Shown here: piece after piece, positions 24,072-31,997 of the stretch
Layout of the letters: every line of letters begins with the position of its first letter
How positions within the stretch are numbered: the first letter of the stretch is position 1
DNA from: an uncultured Eubacteriales bacterium
GTDB taxonomy: Bacteria; Bacillota; Clostridia; Christensenellales; Borkfalkiaceae
Reading direction: 5' to 3'
NCBI GenBank assembly: GCA_949288785.1
Contig: CASELQ010000012.1
Span: 53,279-117,278 of the forward strand
Length of the DNA stretch: 64,000 bases
The notes under the pieces: generated by a model
What the model saw: the letters and a program-made list of their open reading frames with translations, nothing else
Databases searched by the model: none
What the model was told of the DNA's origin: nothing
Made by a program: the position numbers and the translations under genes

Positions 24072-25403
24072 ATGAAGACTAAACTCGGCAGGTACATAGT
24101 TCCCAGCGTGCTGGCTACCGTGGGGACATCCTGCTACACCTTGGCGGATACCTTTTTTATTTCGCTTGCGGAGGGCGCAAACGGCATAACGGCGCTCAAC
24201 CTGGTACTACCGATTTACGGGCTGATTTTTGCCATCGGCGCCATGATAGGCATAGGATCTGCAACCTGTTACTCATTAAAAAAATCCCGCGGGGAGGCCG
24301 ATGCGGACGCGTTTTTTATAAACTCCATAGTTTTCACGGCGGTTATCGGCGTTATACTTATGACCGTGGGGCTTGTCTTTGCAAGGCAGATACTTGCCGT
24401 TCTGGGCGCAGACGATACCATTATGGCGGTCGGGCTGGATTATTTGAAAACCTTTTTGATATTCACCCCGTTTTTTATGCTCAATTATACCTTTACCGCC
24501 TTTATAAGAAACGACGGCGCGCCCAATATCGCCATGGCTGCCACAATTATAAGCGGCGTGTTCAATATAGTGTTCGACTATGTGTTTATGTTCCCCATGG
24601 GGCTTGGGATGTTTGGCGCGGCGCTTGCCACCGGCGTTTCGCCGGTTGTAAGCATGCTTATATGCCTTATTCATTATCTTTCCAAGAAAAATAACGTGCG
24701 GCTGGTGCGCGTAAAACTCTCTTTCAGGCGGCTGTTTTCAGCGTGTTCGCTTGGCGTTTCGGCGTTTGTAGGCGAAATAACCATGAGCGTTACCACCCTT
24801 GTTTTCAACTTCCTGCTCCTTGCCATAGGCGGAAACACCGCCGTTGCGGCTTACGGGGTGATAGCAAACCTTGCCGTGGTGGCAATAGCGCTCTTTAACG
24901 GCGTTTCTCAGGGGCTTCAGCCCATGGCGAGCGCGCTGCACGGGCAGGGAGACGCGGCGGGCGAAAAGTCCGTGCTCGTTAAGTCCGCCGCCGTTGCGCT
25001 TGTTATTGCGGCGGTGCTCCTTGCCGTAACTTTGATATTCGCGCGGCAGATTGTGGCAATTTTCAATACCGAGGGGTCGGAGCAGCTCTTTAATTATGCG
25101 GTGCCCGGCATAAAACTGTACTTTACGGGTTTCCCGCTTGCGGCGGTGAACGTGGTGTTTGCGGGGTTTTACGCTGCCACGGGGCGGGGCAGGGCCTCCT
25201 CGCTCATATCTGTTACGCGCGGCATAATCGCCATTATATTGTGCGCCTTTATCATGAGCGAACTTTTGGGCATAACGGGCGTGTGGCTTTCTTTCCCCGC
25301 GGCGGAAGTTATTACGCTTGTAATAACGCTCGTATTGCTGCGTAAAACCGCGTCCGTTAAAAGTAAAGAAACAAAAAATGAAAAACAAGTAAATAAAGAA
25401 TAA
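24072..25403 (+). CDS. MATE family efflux transporter
   Basis: About 443 residues from ATG 24072, chosen because GGGAGAAG lies six bases upstream. Twelve or so hydrophobic segments in two similar halves fit the MATE/NorM fold: the first half starts with SYTLADTFFISLAEG-type residues after the first helix, and the second half contains GVSQGLQPMASALHGQG. These proteins export cationic drugs or metabolites using a sodium or proton gradient. The C-terminus is lysine-rich and cytoplasmic. The gene stands alone between tRNA-Pro and the convergent hydrogenase operon. Substrate unknown. Confidence 0.9.
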   Translation: MKTKLGRYIVPSVLATVGTSCYTLADTFFISLAEGANGITALNLVLPIYGLIFAIGAMIGIGSATCYSLKKSRGEADADAFFINSIVFTAVIGVILMTVGLVFARQILAVLGADDTIMAVGLDYLKTFLIFTPFFMLNYTFTAFIRNDGAPNIAMAATIISGVFNIVFDYVFMFPMGLGMFGAALATGVSPVVSMLICLIHYLSKKNNVRLVRVKLSFRRLFSACSLGVSAFVGEITMSVTTLVFNFLLLAIGGNTAVAAYGVIANLAVVAIALFNGVSQGLQPMASALHGQGDAAGEKSVLVKSAAVALVIAAVLLAVTLIFARQIVAIFNTEGSEQLFNYAVPGIKLYFTGFPLAAVNVVFAGFYAATGRGRASSLISVTRGIIAIILCAFIMSELLGITGVWLSFPAAEVITLVITLVLLRKTASVKSKETKNEKQVNKE

Positions 25404-25456
25404 AGGGTTCCCGTAAAAAAGCCGTATTTACTTGAAATTGCTTTTTTTATTATAAC

Positions 25457-25490
25457 ACCCCGCCCTTCCGTAATTACGGAAGGGCGGGGT
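25457..25490. terminator. bidirectional terminator between MATE and hydA
   Basis: A perfect 34-bp palindrome, with 17-bp arms beginning ACCCCGCCCTTCCG, lies between two convergent genes. TTGAATTTTT follows on the plus side and a run of A's (T on the minus strand) lies on the other. Confidence 0.75.
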
Positions 25491-25567
25491 TGAATTTTTA
25501 CGGCTGATTTTAATTTTGGTAAGTTTTGCGCTTACCGAAACGTTACGCTGCGTAAAAACAAGCTGTT

Positions 25568-27295
25568 TTAAATAGTCTTATCCGCCTTATAGGTGGTGTG
25601 CAGAATCTCGTGCGCCTTGTGGCTGTTGGGGAAGATAAGATAATCGTTGTAAATAATATCTATCGTGGGCGAATCGGCGGAGCGGCGGTATTCGTTGCCG
25701 CTGTCGCAATTATACAGCGCTTTGGCGCGCGCTTCTTTTAATTCCACGGAGTTTCTCACGCTGTCCGGCAGAGTGGGCTGCCCGCCGCCGTTCACACAGC
25801 CGCCCGGGCAGGACATTATCTCCACAAAGTCGTATTTCTTTTCTCCCGACTTAATGTTTTCTATTATGGTGCGCGCATTGTCCAGCCCCGAGGCCACCGC
25901 CACGCGGATGGTGTGCCCGGCAACGAGGTAGGTCGCCTCCTTTATGGGATTGGTGCCGCGCACGGCAAAGAAGTCCAGCACTTCGAAGTTGCCGTCCAGC
26001 ATGTGCGCCGCGGTGCGGAGCGCCGCTTCCATAACGCCGCCCGTTGCGCCGAATATGTTGCCCGCGCCCGTTGCTATGGAGAATGGGTTATCAAACTCCT
26101 CGTCCGGCAGTTCGGTGAACTTTATGCCCGCGGTTTTTATCATGCGCGCAAGTTCGCGGGTGGTTATGGCAACGTCCACGTCGCCCTTCATCTCTTCCCT
26201 TGCACATTCGTATTTTTTGGCGGTGCAGGGGATAACGCTCACCACAAACAGCGAGGCGGGGTCTATGCCGTTCTTTTCGCACCAGTAACTCTTTAACAGT
26301 GCGCCGAACATCTGCTGGGGAGACTTACAGGAAGAAAGATGCGGTATCATCTCGGGGTAAGTCTGTTCCACAAACCTTATCCAGGCGGGGCAGCAGCTCG
26401 TAAACATGGGCATGGGCTTGTTGGTCTTTATGCGGTTTATAAGTTCGCTTGCCTCTTCCATTATGGTAAGGTCTGCCGTAACGTCCATATTGAACACGGC
26501 GGCAGGGTTGAAGCGGCGTATGGCGGAAACCATCTTGCCCTCCACGTTGGTGCCTATGGGCATGTCGAACGCTTCGCCAAGCGTGGCTTTAACGGAGGGC
26601 GCGGTTATGAACACTACTTTCTTGGAAGTGTCGTTCAGTGCCGCCCAAACTTCGTTTATGTTGCTCTTTTCAAACAGCGCGCCCACGGGGCAGTCCACCA
26701 CGCACTGGCCGCAGCCCACGCACGGGGATTCCGCAAGCGGGCGGTCGAACGCGCTACCTATGTGCACGTTAAAGCCCCTGCCTATGGGGCCTATTGCGTT
26801 TATGCCCTGCTTTTTGCAGGCGTTTACGCAGCGCATGCAGTTTATGCACTTGTCGTTGTCCCTCAGAAGATAGGGGGTGGAATCGTCTATCGGCAGCACG
26901 AAGTCCTCTCCCTTGAACCTGTCCTCATCCACGCTGTAACCTAACGAAAGCCTCTGCAATTCGCAGCTGTGGTTTCTCTCACAGGAAAGGCATTTTTTCT
27001 TGTGTTTGCTTAAAATCAGTTCCAGCGTCATCTTGCGGGACTGGCGGCACTTTTCGGTGTTGGTGCGCACCTCCATTCCTTCCGAAACGGGGTAGACGCA
27101 CGCCGCCACAAGCCCCCTTGCGCCCGTGGCTTCCACCACGCACATGCGGCAGGAACCTACGCGGCTCACGTCTTTCAAAAAGCACAGCGTGGGTATCTCT
27201 ATATGCGCCTGGCGCGCCGCCTGCAATATGGTAGTGCCTTCCGGCACGGTTACGGGTATTCCGTTTATCTTTATATTTACCATTTTGTTTTCCAT
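25568..27295 (-). CDS. hydA: [FeFe] hydrogenase, electron-bifurcating, catalytic subunit
   Basis: A 575-residue protein, group A3-like modular form. Order: N-terminal [2Fe-2S] domain (residues ~1-80, with CFLKDVSRVGSCRMC), a His-Cys cluster segment (CLSCERNHSCELQ), two [4Fe-4S] motifs (CINCMRCVNACKK and CVGCGQCVVDCP), then the H-cluster domain. The H-cluster motifs are TSCCPAW, PCTAKKYE and MSCPGGCVNGGGQP. It produces H2 using electrons from NADH and reduced ferredoxin in complex with HydB and HydC encoded just upstream. The enzyme is cytoplasmic. Eight bases separate it from hydB, and GAGGAAG precedes its ATG. All H-cluster Cys appear intact. Confidence 0.95.
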   Translation of the reverse strand: MENKMVNIKINGIPVTVPEGTTILQAARQAHIEIPTLCFLKDVSRVGSCRMCVVEATGARGLVAACVYPVSEGMEVRTNTEKCRQSRKMTLELILSKHKKKCLSCERNHSCELQRLSLGYSVDEDRFKGEDFVLPIDDSTPYLLRDNDKCINCMRCVNACKKQGINAIGPIGRGFNVHIGSAFDRPLAESPCVGCGQCVVDCPVGALFEKSNINEVWAALNDTSKKVVFITAPSVKATLGEAFDMPIGTNVEGKMVSAIRRFNPAAVFNMDVTADLTIMEEASELINRIKTNKPMPMFTSCCPAWIRFVEQTYPEMIPHLSSCKSPQQMFGALLKSYWCEKNGIDPASLFVVSVIPCTAKKYECAREEMKGDVDVAITTRELARMIKTAGIKFTELPDEEFDNPFSIATGAGNIFGATGGVMEAALRTAAHMLDGNFEVLDFFAVRGTNPIKEATYLVAGHTIRVAVASGLDNARTIIENIKSGEKKYDFVEIMSCPGGCVNGGGQPTLPDSVRNSVELKEARAKALYNCDSGNEYRRSADSPTIDIIYNDYLIFPNSHKAHEILHTTYKADKTI

Positions 27296-27302
27296 AACTT
27301 CC

Positions 27303-29195
27303 TCACTTCCTCTCGATCGCGTCGAACTTACAGTTGGCTATGCACAGCCCGCATTTCACGCACTTGGCGGTGTCTATCACGTGCGGCTGTTTTACCGCGC
27401 CGGTTATTGCCTGCACGGGGCAGTTTCTTGCGCACAGCGTACAGCCGCGGCACTTTACGGGGTCTATGTAATAGGTGAAAAGCGCCTTGCACACTCCCGC
27501 GCGGCATATCTTCTTTTCTATATGCTCGTCGTATTCCTCACGGAAAAAGCGCAGGGTGGTAAGTATGGGGTTGGGCGCCGTCTGCCCCAGCGCGCACAGG
27601 GACGATTGCCGCATATGGTCGGCAAGTTCCTGAATCTTGGTTATGTCGTCCGGCTCGCCCTTGCCTTCGGTAATTTTGGTAAGGAGCTGTAAAAGCCGCT
27701 TGGTTCCGATACGGCAGGGGGTGCATTTCCCGCACGATTCGTCCGCCGTGAATTCCAGGTAGAACTTGGCAAGGTCCACCATGCAGGTATCTTCGTCCAG
27801 TATTATTAGTCCGCCGCTGCCCATCATGGAGCCTATGGATATAAGACTGTCGTAATCAATCGGCACGTCTATGCACTCCGCAGGGATACATCCGCCCGAG
27901 GGTCCGCCCGCCTGTGCGGCTTTGAACTTTTTGCCGTTAGGTATTCCGCCGCCTATCTCTTCCACTATTTCGCGGAGGGTGGTGCCCATGGGCACTTCCA
28001 CAAGTCCCACGTTGGTTATCTTTCCGCCCAGGGCGAACACCTTGGTGCCCGTGGAGGTCTTGGTGCCTATGGAAGAAAACCACGCCGCGCCCTTCATGAT
28101 GATGGGGTTTACGTTCGCCCAGGTTTCCACGTTGTTTAAGATGGTGGGCTTATCGAACAGCCCTTTTACCGCCGGGAACGGGGGACGGGGGCGCGGCTCT
28201 CCGCGGTGCCCTTCTATACTGCGCATGAGCGCCGTTTCCTCGCCGCACACGAACGCGCCCGCGCCCAGGCGTATTTCTATATCGAAATCGAACCCGGAGC
28301 CGAGTATGTCCTTGCCGAGCAGCCCGTATTCGCGCGCCTGTTTAACGGCTATCTGCAATCTTTCCACCGCCACGGGGTATTCCGCACGCACGTAAATGTA
28401 GCCGTTGTTGGAACCTATCGCATAGCCTGCTATCGCCATTGCTTCCAGCACGCAGTGCGGGTCGCCTTCCAGCACCGAACGGTCCATAAACGCGCCGGGG
28501 TCGCCTTCGTCCGCATTGCAGCACACGTATTTTATATCGCTCTGAGAAGCCTTTGCAAACGACCATTTGCGCCCGGTGGGGAAGCCCGCGCCGCCCCTCC
28601 CGCGAAGCCCCGAGGCAAGCATCTCGTTTATAACGTCGTCCGGCGTCATGGAAGTAAGCACTTTTTCAAGCGCGGCGTAATCGCCGGCGGCAATGGCCTC
28701 GTCAATATCTTCGGGGGCTATAACGCCGCAGTTGCGGAGCGCTATTCTCATCTGCTTTTTGTAAAAAGGCGTTTCGGAAAAGGGGATAATCTTCCCGTCC
28801 TTGGTGAGGGTACCCTTGTAAAGGAGTTCCTTTACTATCTCCCCGCCCTTTACGAGATGTTTTTCCGCCACGGTTTTAACGTGTTCGGGCGTCATCTGCG
28901 AGTAAAACGCGCCTTCCGGATAAACTATCATTATGGGGCCGAGGGCGCACAGCCCGAAACACCCCGTCTTTACCACGAGCACGTCGTTAATCCCTAATTC
29001 TTCGAGAGATTTTTCAAGCTGTTCTATAACTTTCATGGAGTGCGAAGATGTGCAGCCCGTGCCGCCGCAGACGAGCACCTGTTTTCTGTACCCGGTCTTT
29101 TTGGCGAGTTTTTCGCCCTCCTCCTTTATAACGCGGCGCACCTGTATAAGGTCGTGTTTTGCCGCACGTATCGCTTCTAACTGCTGGGTAGTCAT
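27303..29195 (-). CDS. hydB: hydrogenase NuoF-like subunit (flavin/NADH binding)
   Basis: A 630-residue protein. Residues ~1-125 are a thioredoxin-like [2Fe-2S] domain (CGGTGCTSSHS ... KTGCFGLCALGP). Residues ~130-520 are the NuoF domain with the FMN/NADH motif GRGGAGFPTGRKW and the [4Fe-4S] motif ESCGKCTPCRIGTKRL. The C-terminal ~60 residues carry two ferredoxin clusters (CRGCTLCARNCP and CVKCGLCIANC). This is the HydB/HndC subunit of electron-bifurcating hydrogenases that oxidises NADH. It begins directly after the HydC-like gene. Size and domain order are standard. Confidence 0.95.
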   Translation of the reverse strand: MTTQQLEAIRAAKHDLIQVRRVIKEEGEKLAKKTGYRKQVLVCGGTGCTSSHSMKVIEQLEKSLEELGINDVLVVKTGCFGLCALGPIMIVYPEGAFYSQMTPEHVKTVAEKHLVKGGEIVKELLYKGTLTKDGKIIPFSETPFYKKQMRIALRNCGVIAPEDIDEAIAAGDYAALEKVLTSMTPDDVINEMLASGLRGRGGAGFPTGRKWSFAKASQSDIKYVCCNADEGDPGAFMDRSVLEGDPHCVLEAMAIAGYAIGSNNGYIYVRAEYPVAVERLQIAVKQAREYGLLGKDILGSGFDFDIEIRLGAGAFVCGEETALMRSIEGHRGEPRPRPPFPAVKGLFDKPTILNNVETWANVNPIIMKGAAWFSSIGTKTSTGTKVFALGGKITNVGLVEVPMGTTLREIVEEIGGGIPNGKKFKAAQAGGPSGGCIPAECIDVPIDYDSLISIGSMMGSGGLIILDEDTCMVDLAKFYLEFTADESCGKCTPCRIGTKRLLQLLTKITEGKGEPDDITKIQELADHMRQSSLCALGQTAPNPILTTLRFFREEYDEHIEKKICRAGVCKALFTYYIDPVKCRGCTLCARNCPVQAITGAVKQPHVIDTAKCVKCGLCIANCKFDAIERK

Positions 29196-29690
29196 TTATT
29201 TTCCCTCCCTGTACTTGTCCAGTATGCCTTTAACCATTTTGGGGGTGAGCTTGCCGTACACCTCGTCGTTCACCACCATGACGGGTGCAAGCCCGCACGC
29301 GCCCACGCAGCGGCAGCTGTCCACCGAAAAAAGCCCGTTTTCGGTGCATTCGCCGCACTTTATGCCGAGCTGCTTTTCCACTTCTTCCAAAATCTTGTCC
29401 GACCCTTTAACGTAACACGCCGTGCCCAGGCACACGCTCACGCGGTACTTTCCCTTGGGTGTGAGTGAAAACTGCGAATAAAAGGTTACCACTCCGTACA
29501 CCTCGGAAAGGCTTATGTTCAGCCCCTCAGCAATGATCTTCTGCACCTCTATGGGCAGAAAACCGTAAATGCCCTGCGCTTCCTGCAAAATGTGCATAAG
29601 GCAGCCGGGCATGTCGCGCGATTCTTCGATCACGGCTTTAAGTTTTTGTTCCTGTTCGGCCGTTCCGCAGAATTTGCAATGTTTGTCCAT
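29196..29690 (-). CDS. hydC: hydrogenase NuoE-like subunit ([2Fe-2S])
   Basis: A 164-residue protein from the ATG at 29690, which has AAGGAGGAG just upstream; a longer frame from 29786 would start at the predicted transcription start and is rejected. The thioredoxin-like [2Fe-2S] fold shows the four Cys in CLGTACYVKG and SCRCVGACGLAP. An extra CKFC pair is found at the N-terminus. It transfers electrons within the HydABC complex. First gene of the hydrogenase operon. Confidence 0.93.
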   Translation of the reverse strand: MDKHCKFCGTAEQEQKLKAVIEESRDMPGCLMHILQEAQGIYGFLPIEVQKIIAEGLNISLSEVYGVVTFYSQFSLTPKGKYRVSVCLGTACYVKGSDKILEEVEKQLGIKCGECTENGLFSVDSCRCVGACGLAPVMVVNDEVYGKLTPKMVKGILDKYREGK

Positions 29691-29794
29691 TTTCTCCTCC
29701 TTGTTTCGCTTTTCATAGCGGCGGAATTTTGTTTTGACGGAGGCTTTCCGCGCCGGCTTACGCTTTTCGGCGGCAAAAAAAGCCAAGTATATTT

Positions 29795-29823
29795 ATTATA
29801 GCGCAATAATGAAAATATGACAA
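29795..29823 (-). promoter_or_regulatory. promoter of the hydCBA operon
   Basis: On the minus strand TTGTCA (29823-29818) and TATAAT (29800-29795) are separated by 17 bp, placing initiation near 29787 and giving a leader of about 100 bases. A half-site TATACTT, like the LysR palindrome, lies just downstream (29784-29791). Confidence 0.7.
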
Positions 29824-29994
29824 GAAAAATTATAATATAATTTTTACCAAAATAAATTTTTTACGTGTTTGCACCAGGATAATATCATAAAGCCTCCCGA
29901 AATGTTAAGGTAATTTTTTCAGACCGGACGCCGACGGTACTTTTTTTCCGGCGGGAGGTTATGCCGGTATTTATGGCCGCGCGCTTTTTGCGTG

Positions 29995-30023
29995 TTGACT
30001 TTATGCCCGCGTTCTGCTATAAT
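29995..30023 (+). promoter_or_regulatory. promoter of the LysR gene
   Basis: TTGACT (29995-30000) and TATAAT (30018-30023) with a 17-bp spacer. It is divergent from the hydrogenase promoter in the same intergenic region. Confidence 0.75.
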
Positions 30024-30024
30024 A

Positions 30025-30043
30025 TATATACTTTAAGTATATA
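30025..30043. promoter_or_regulatory. palindromic operator at the LysR promoter
   Basis: TATATACTTTAAGTATATA is a perfect 9-1-9 palindrome covering the expected transcription start. It shares the core ACTT-W-AAGT with the palindrome at 30998-31018. Confidence 0.7.
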
Positions 30044-30055
30044 CGAGGGCGCCGT

Positions 30056-30946
30056 ATGTTTAACGATTACACCGAAACTTTTATCAGGGTGGCGGAAAGC
30101 GGTAGTTTTACCAAAGCCGCGGAACTGCTCTATATTACCCCTACGGCGGTGATGAAACAGATAAACGGGCTGGAAAACTTTCTTTCGGTAACATTGTTCG
30201 AGCGTACCAACCGCGGACTGAAACTGACAAAGGCAGGGGAAAGTTTTTTGCAGGACGCGCGTTATATTACAGAATACTGTTCCCGCGCCGTGCAGAAAGC
30301 CCGGGAAATAGAAGAAAACGAAAAGCGCAATTCAATACGGATAGGCACATCGGTCATGACTCCCGCGCGGTTCGTGCTGGATATTTGGCCGCAGATACAA
30401 AGCCGTATGCCCAGCCTTAAAATAGAACTCATACCGTTTGAGAATAATCCCGTGAACTCGCACGAGATACTGAAAAATCTGGGCAGGAACATAGACATAG
30501 TGGCGGGGCTTTATGACGAGGGGTTTTTAAGGGAGCGCGGCTGTATGGCAAAACGTCTGTACGATAAAAAACTCTTGCTCGCAGTGCCCGTTACTCACGT
30601 TCTGAGTACGGAAAAAGTTATTACGTCTGATAAATTAAAGGACAGCACGGTGCTGTTTATACGCCGCGGCTGGAACGTGTATATAGACGCGCTGCGGGAC
30701 GATTTGGAGACGCGCGGCGTAAAAACCGAAGATTTCGAGATGTTCAACATGTCGGCGTATAACCGCGCCGTCTCGGAAAATTTGCCCATAATAACGGTGG
30801 AGGGATGGGAAGACGTGCATCCCCTTTTAAAACTCGTTCCTGCCGATTGGGACTACACCATTCCGTTCGGGGTATTTTACTCGCCTTCACCCACGCTGCT
30901 CGTAAAAAAATTTATAGACGAGGTGGGAAAAATTGCCGCGCCTTAA
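30056..30946 (+). CDS. LysR family transcriptional regulator
   Basis: A 296-residue regulator. The N-terminal winged HTH is clear (FIRVAESGSFTKAAELLYIT then LENFLSVTLFERTNRGLKLT). The C-terminal ~200 residues form the periplasmic-binding-fold effector domain. It is divergent from the hydrogenase operon and next to an AhpD/CMD gene, and palindromes of the same core lie at its own promoter and before the CMD gene, so autoregulation and control of that gene are likely. Effector unknown. The start ATG follows GAGGGCG. Confidence 0.9.
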   Translation: MFNDYTETFIRVAESGSFTKAAELLYITPTAVMKQINGLENFLSVTLFERTNRGLKLTKAGESFLQDARYITEYCSRAVQKAREIEENEKRNSIRIGTSVMTPARFVLDIWPQIQSRMPSLKIELIPFENNPVNSHEILKNLGRNIDIVAGLYDEGFLRERGCMAKRLYDKKLLLAVPVTHVLSTEKVITSDKLKDSTVLFIRRGWNVYIDALRDDLETRGVKTEDFEMFNMSAYNRAVSENLPIITVEGWEDVHPLLKLVPADWDYTIPFGVFYSPSPTLLVKKFIDEVGKIAAP

Positions 30947-30997
30947 AGCCGTTTCGTTTCCGTGCGGCTCGGCGCGGTGCCTGTGGCTGCAAAATCG

Positions 30998-31018
30998 GTA
31001 TAAACTTAAAGTTTATAC
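30998..31018. promoter_or_regulatory. palindromic operator before the CMD gene
   Basis: A perfect palindrome with 10-bp arms GTATAAACTT / AAGTTTATAC around one central A. It lies just upstream of a weak promoter (TTTACT 31037, TATAAT 31060) and shares the ACTT-W-AAGT core with the site at 30025. Confidence 0.7.
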
Positions 31019-31094
31019 GCCTTAATCAAACGGATATTTACTTGCTTTATATATCGTGTTATAATAAAAAAGTAGTTAAAAAAGGAGAATTGTC

Positions 31095-31853
31095 ATGGCG
31101 ATTTCGGACGGAGCGAAAAGGTATTGCGAGAAGATGTTCCCGGGGTATGATTCAGGGTTAAATGAGACCGACCCCGAATTTGTCGAGTTGTTCGGGAATT
31201 TCGCGTTTGACGAGGTGGTAGCAAGCGACGATCTTGACGATAAAACAAGGTTTCTTGTCATTCTGGCGGCGCTTTTGGGCTGCCAGGGGGCGGAGGAATT
31301 CCGCGTTATGCTGCCAGCCGCGCTTAATTTCGGGGTTACGCCCGCCGAGGTAAAAGAGACGGTTTATCAGGCAACGGCGTATCTCGGGATAGGCAGGGTT
31401 TATCCGTTTCTTAAAATTACAAACGAAGTGTTTTCCGCCCGCGGAGTAAAACTGCCGCTCGAAAGTCAGGGTACGACATCTGTCGGGGACAGGCTGAGCG
31501 CGGGCGAGCAGACCCAGATAGAAATATTCGGGGAGAACATGCGCGGGTTTGCGGATAAAGGCAAGGAAAACGGATACATAAACAGGTGGCTGGTAGACAA
31601 CTGTTTCGGCGATTATTACACCCGCGGAGGGCTTGATTACAGGCAGCGCGAACTTATAACATTCTGTTTTCTTGCGGCGCAGGGCGGCTGCGAACCGCAG
31701 CTGACGTCGCACGCCGCGGCAAATATGCGCGTGGGGAACGACAGAGATTTTCTTGTAAAGGCAGTATCGCAATGCGTGCCTTATATAGGTTATCCCCGCT
31801 GCCTTAACGCCTTGCGCTGCGTGAACGAGGCGGCAAAAATCACAGAGGGATAG
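31095..31853 (+). CDS. carboxymuconolactone decarboxylase (AhpD-like) family protein, two-domain
   Basis: A 252-residue protein built of two CMD-type helical modules, residues ~45-120 (TRFLVILAALLGCQGAEEF) and ~170-245 (RQRELITFCFLAAQGGCEPQL). The first has a single Cys in LLGCQG and the second one in QGGCEPQ; the AhpD CxxC pair is not complete. Such proteins include decarboxylases and peroxidase-like enzymes, and the reaction here is open. AAAGGAG precedes the ATG. The gene is monocistronic with a sharp terminator and a LysR-type palindrome in front. A redox role beside the hydrogenase is possible but inferred. Confidence 0.85.
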   Translation: MAISDGAKRYCEKMFPGYDSGLNETDPEFVELFGNFAFDEVVASDDLDDKTRFLVILAALLGCQGAEEFRVMLPAALNFGVTPAEVKETVYQATAYLGIGRVYPFLKITNEVFSARGVKLPLESQGTTSVGDRLSAGEQTQIEIFGENMRGFADKGKENGYINRWLVDNCFGDYYTRGGLDYRQRELITFCFLAAQGGCEPQLTSHAAANMRVGNDRDFLVKAVSQCVPYIGYPRCLNALRCVNEAAKITEG

Positions 31854-31875
31854 AGCCTGCGATAAATTTTACAGA

Positions 31876-31907
31876 TAAAAAAAAGAGGGCGCGCCCTCTT
31901 TTTTTTA
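31876..31907. terminator. terminator after the CMD gene
   Basis: AAGAGGGCGCGCCCTCTT is a perfect palindrome flanked by A-run and T-run (eight T), working on either strand. Confidence 0.85.
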
Positions 31908-31997
31908 TGTCGTTGGCGGCGGGAGTAGGGTTTTTAAAATAATAAAATTTATGCGGGCTGTTTTATTTAATTTTTAGTCGTTGAAGTTATATAATAA

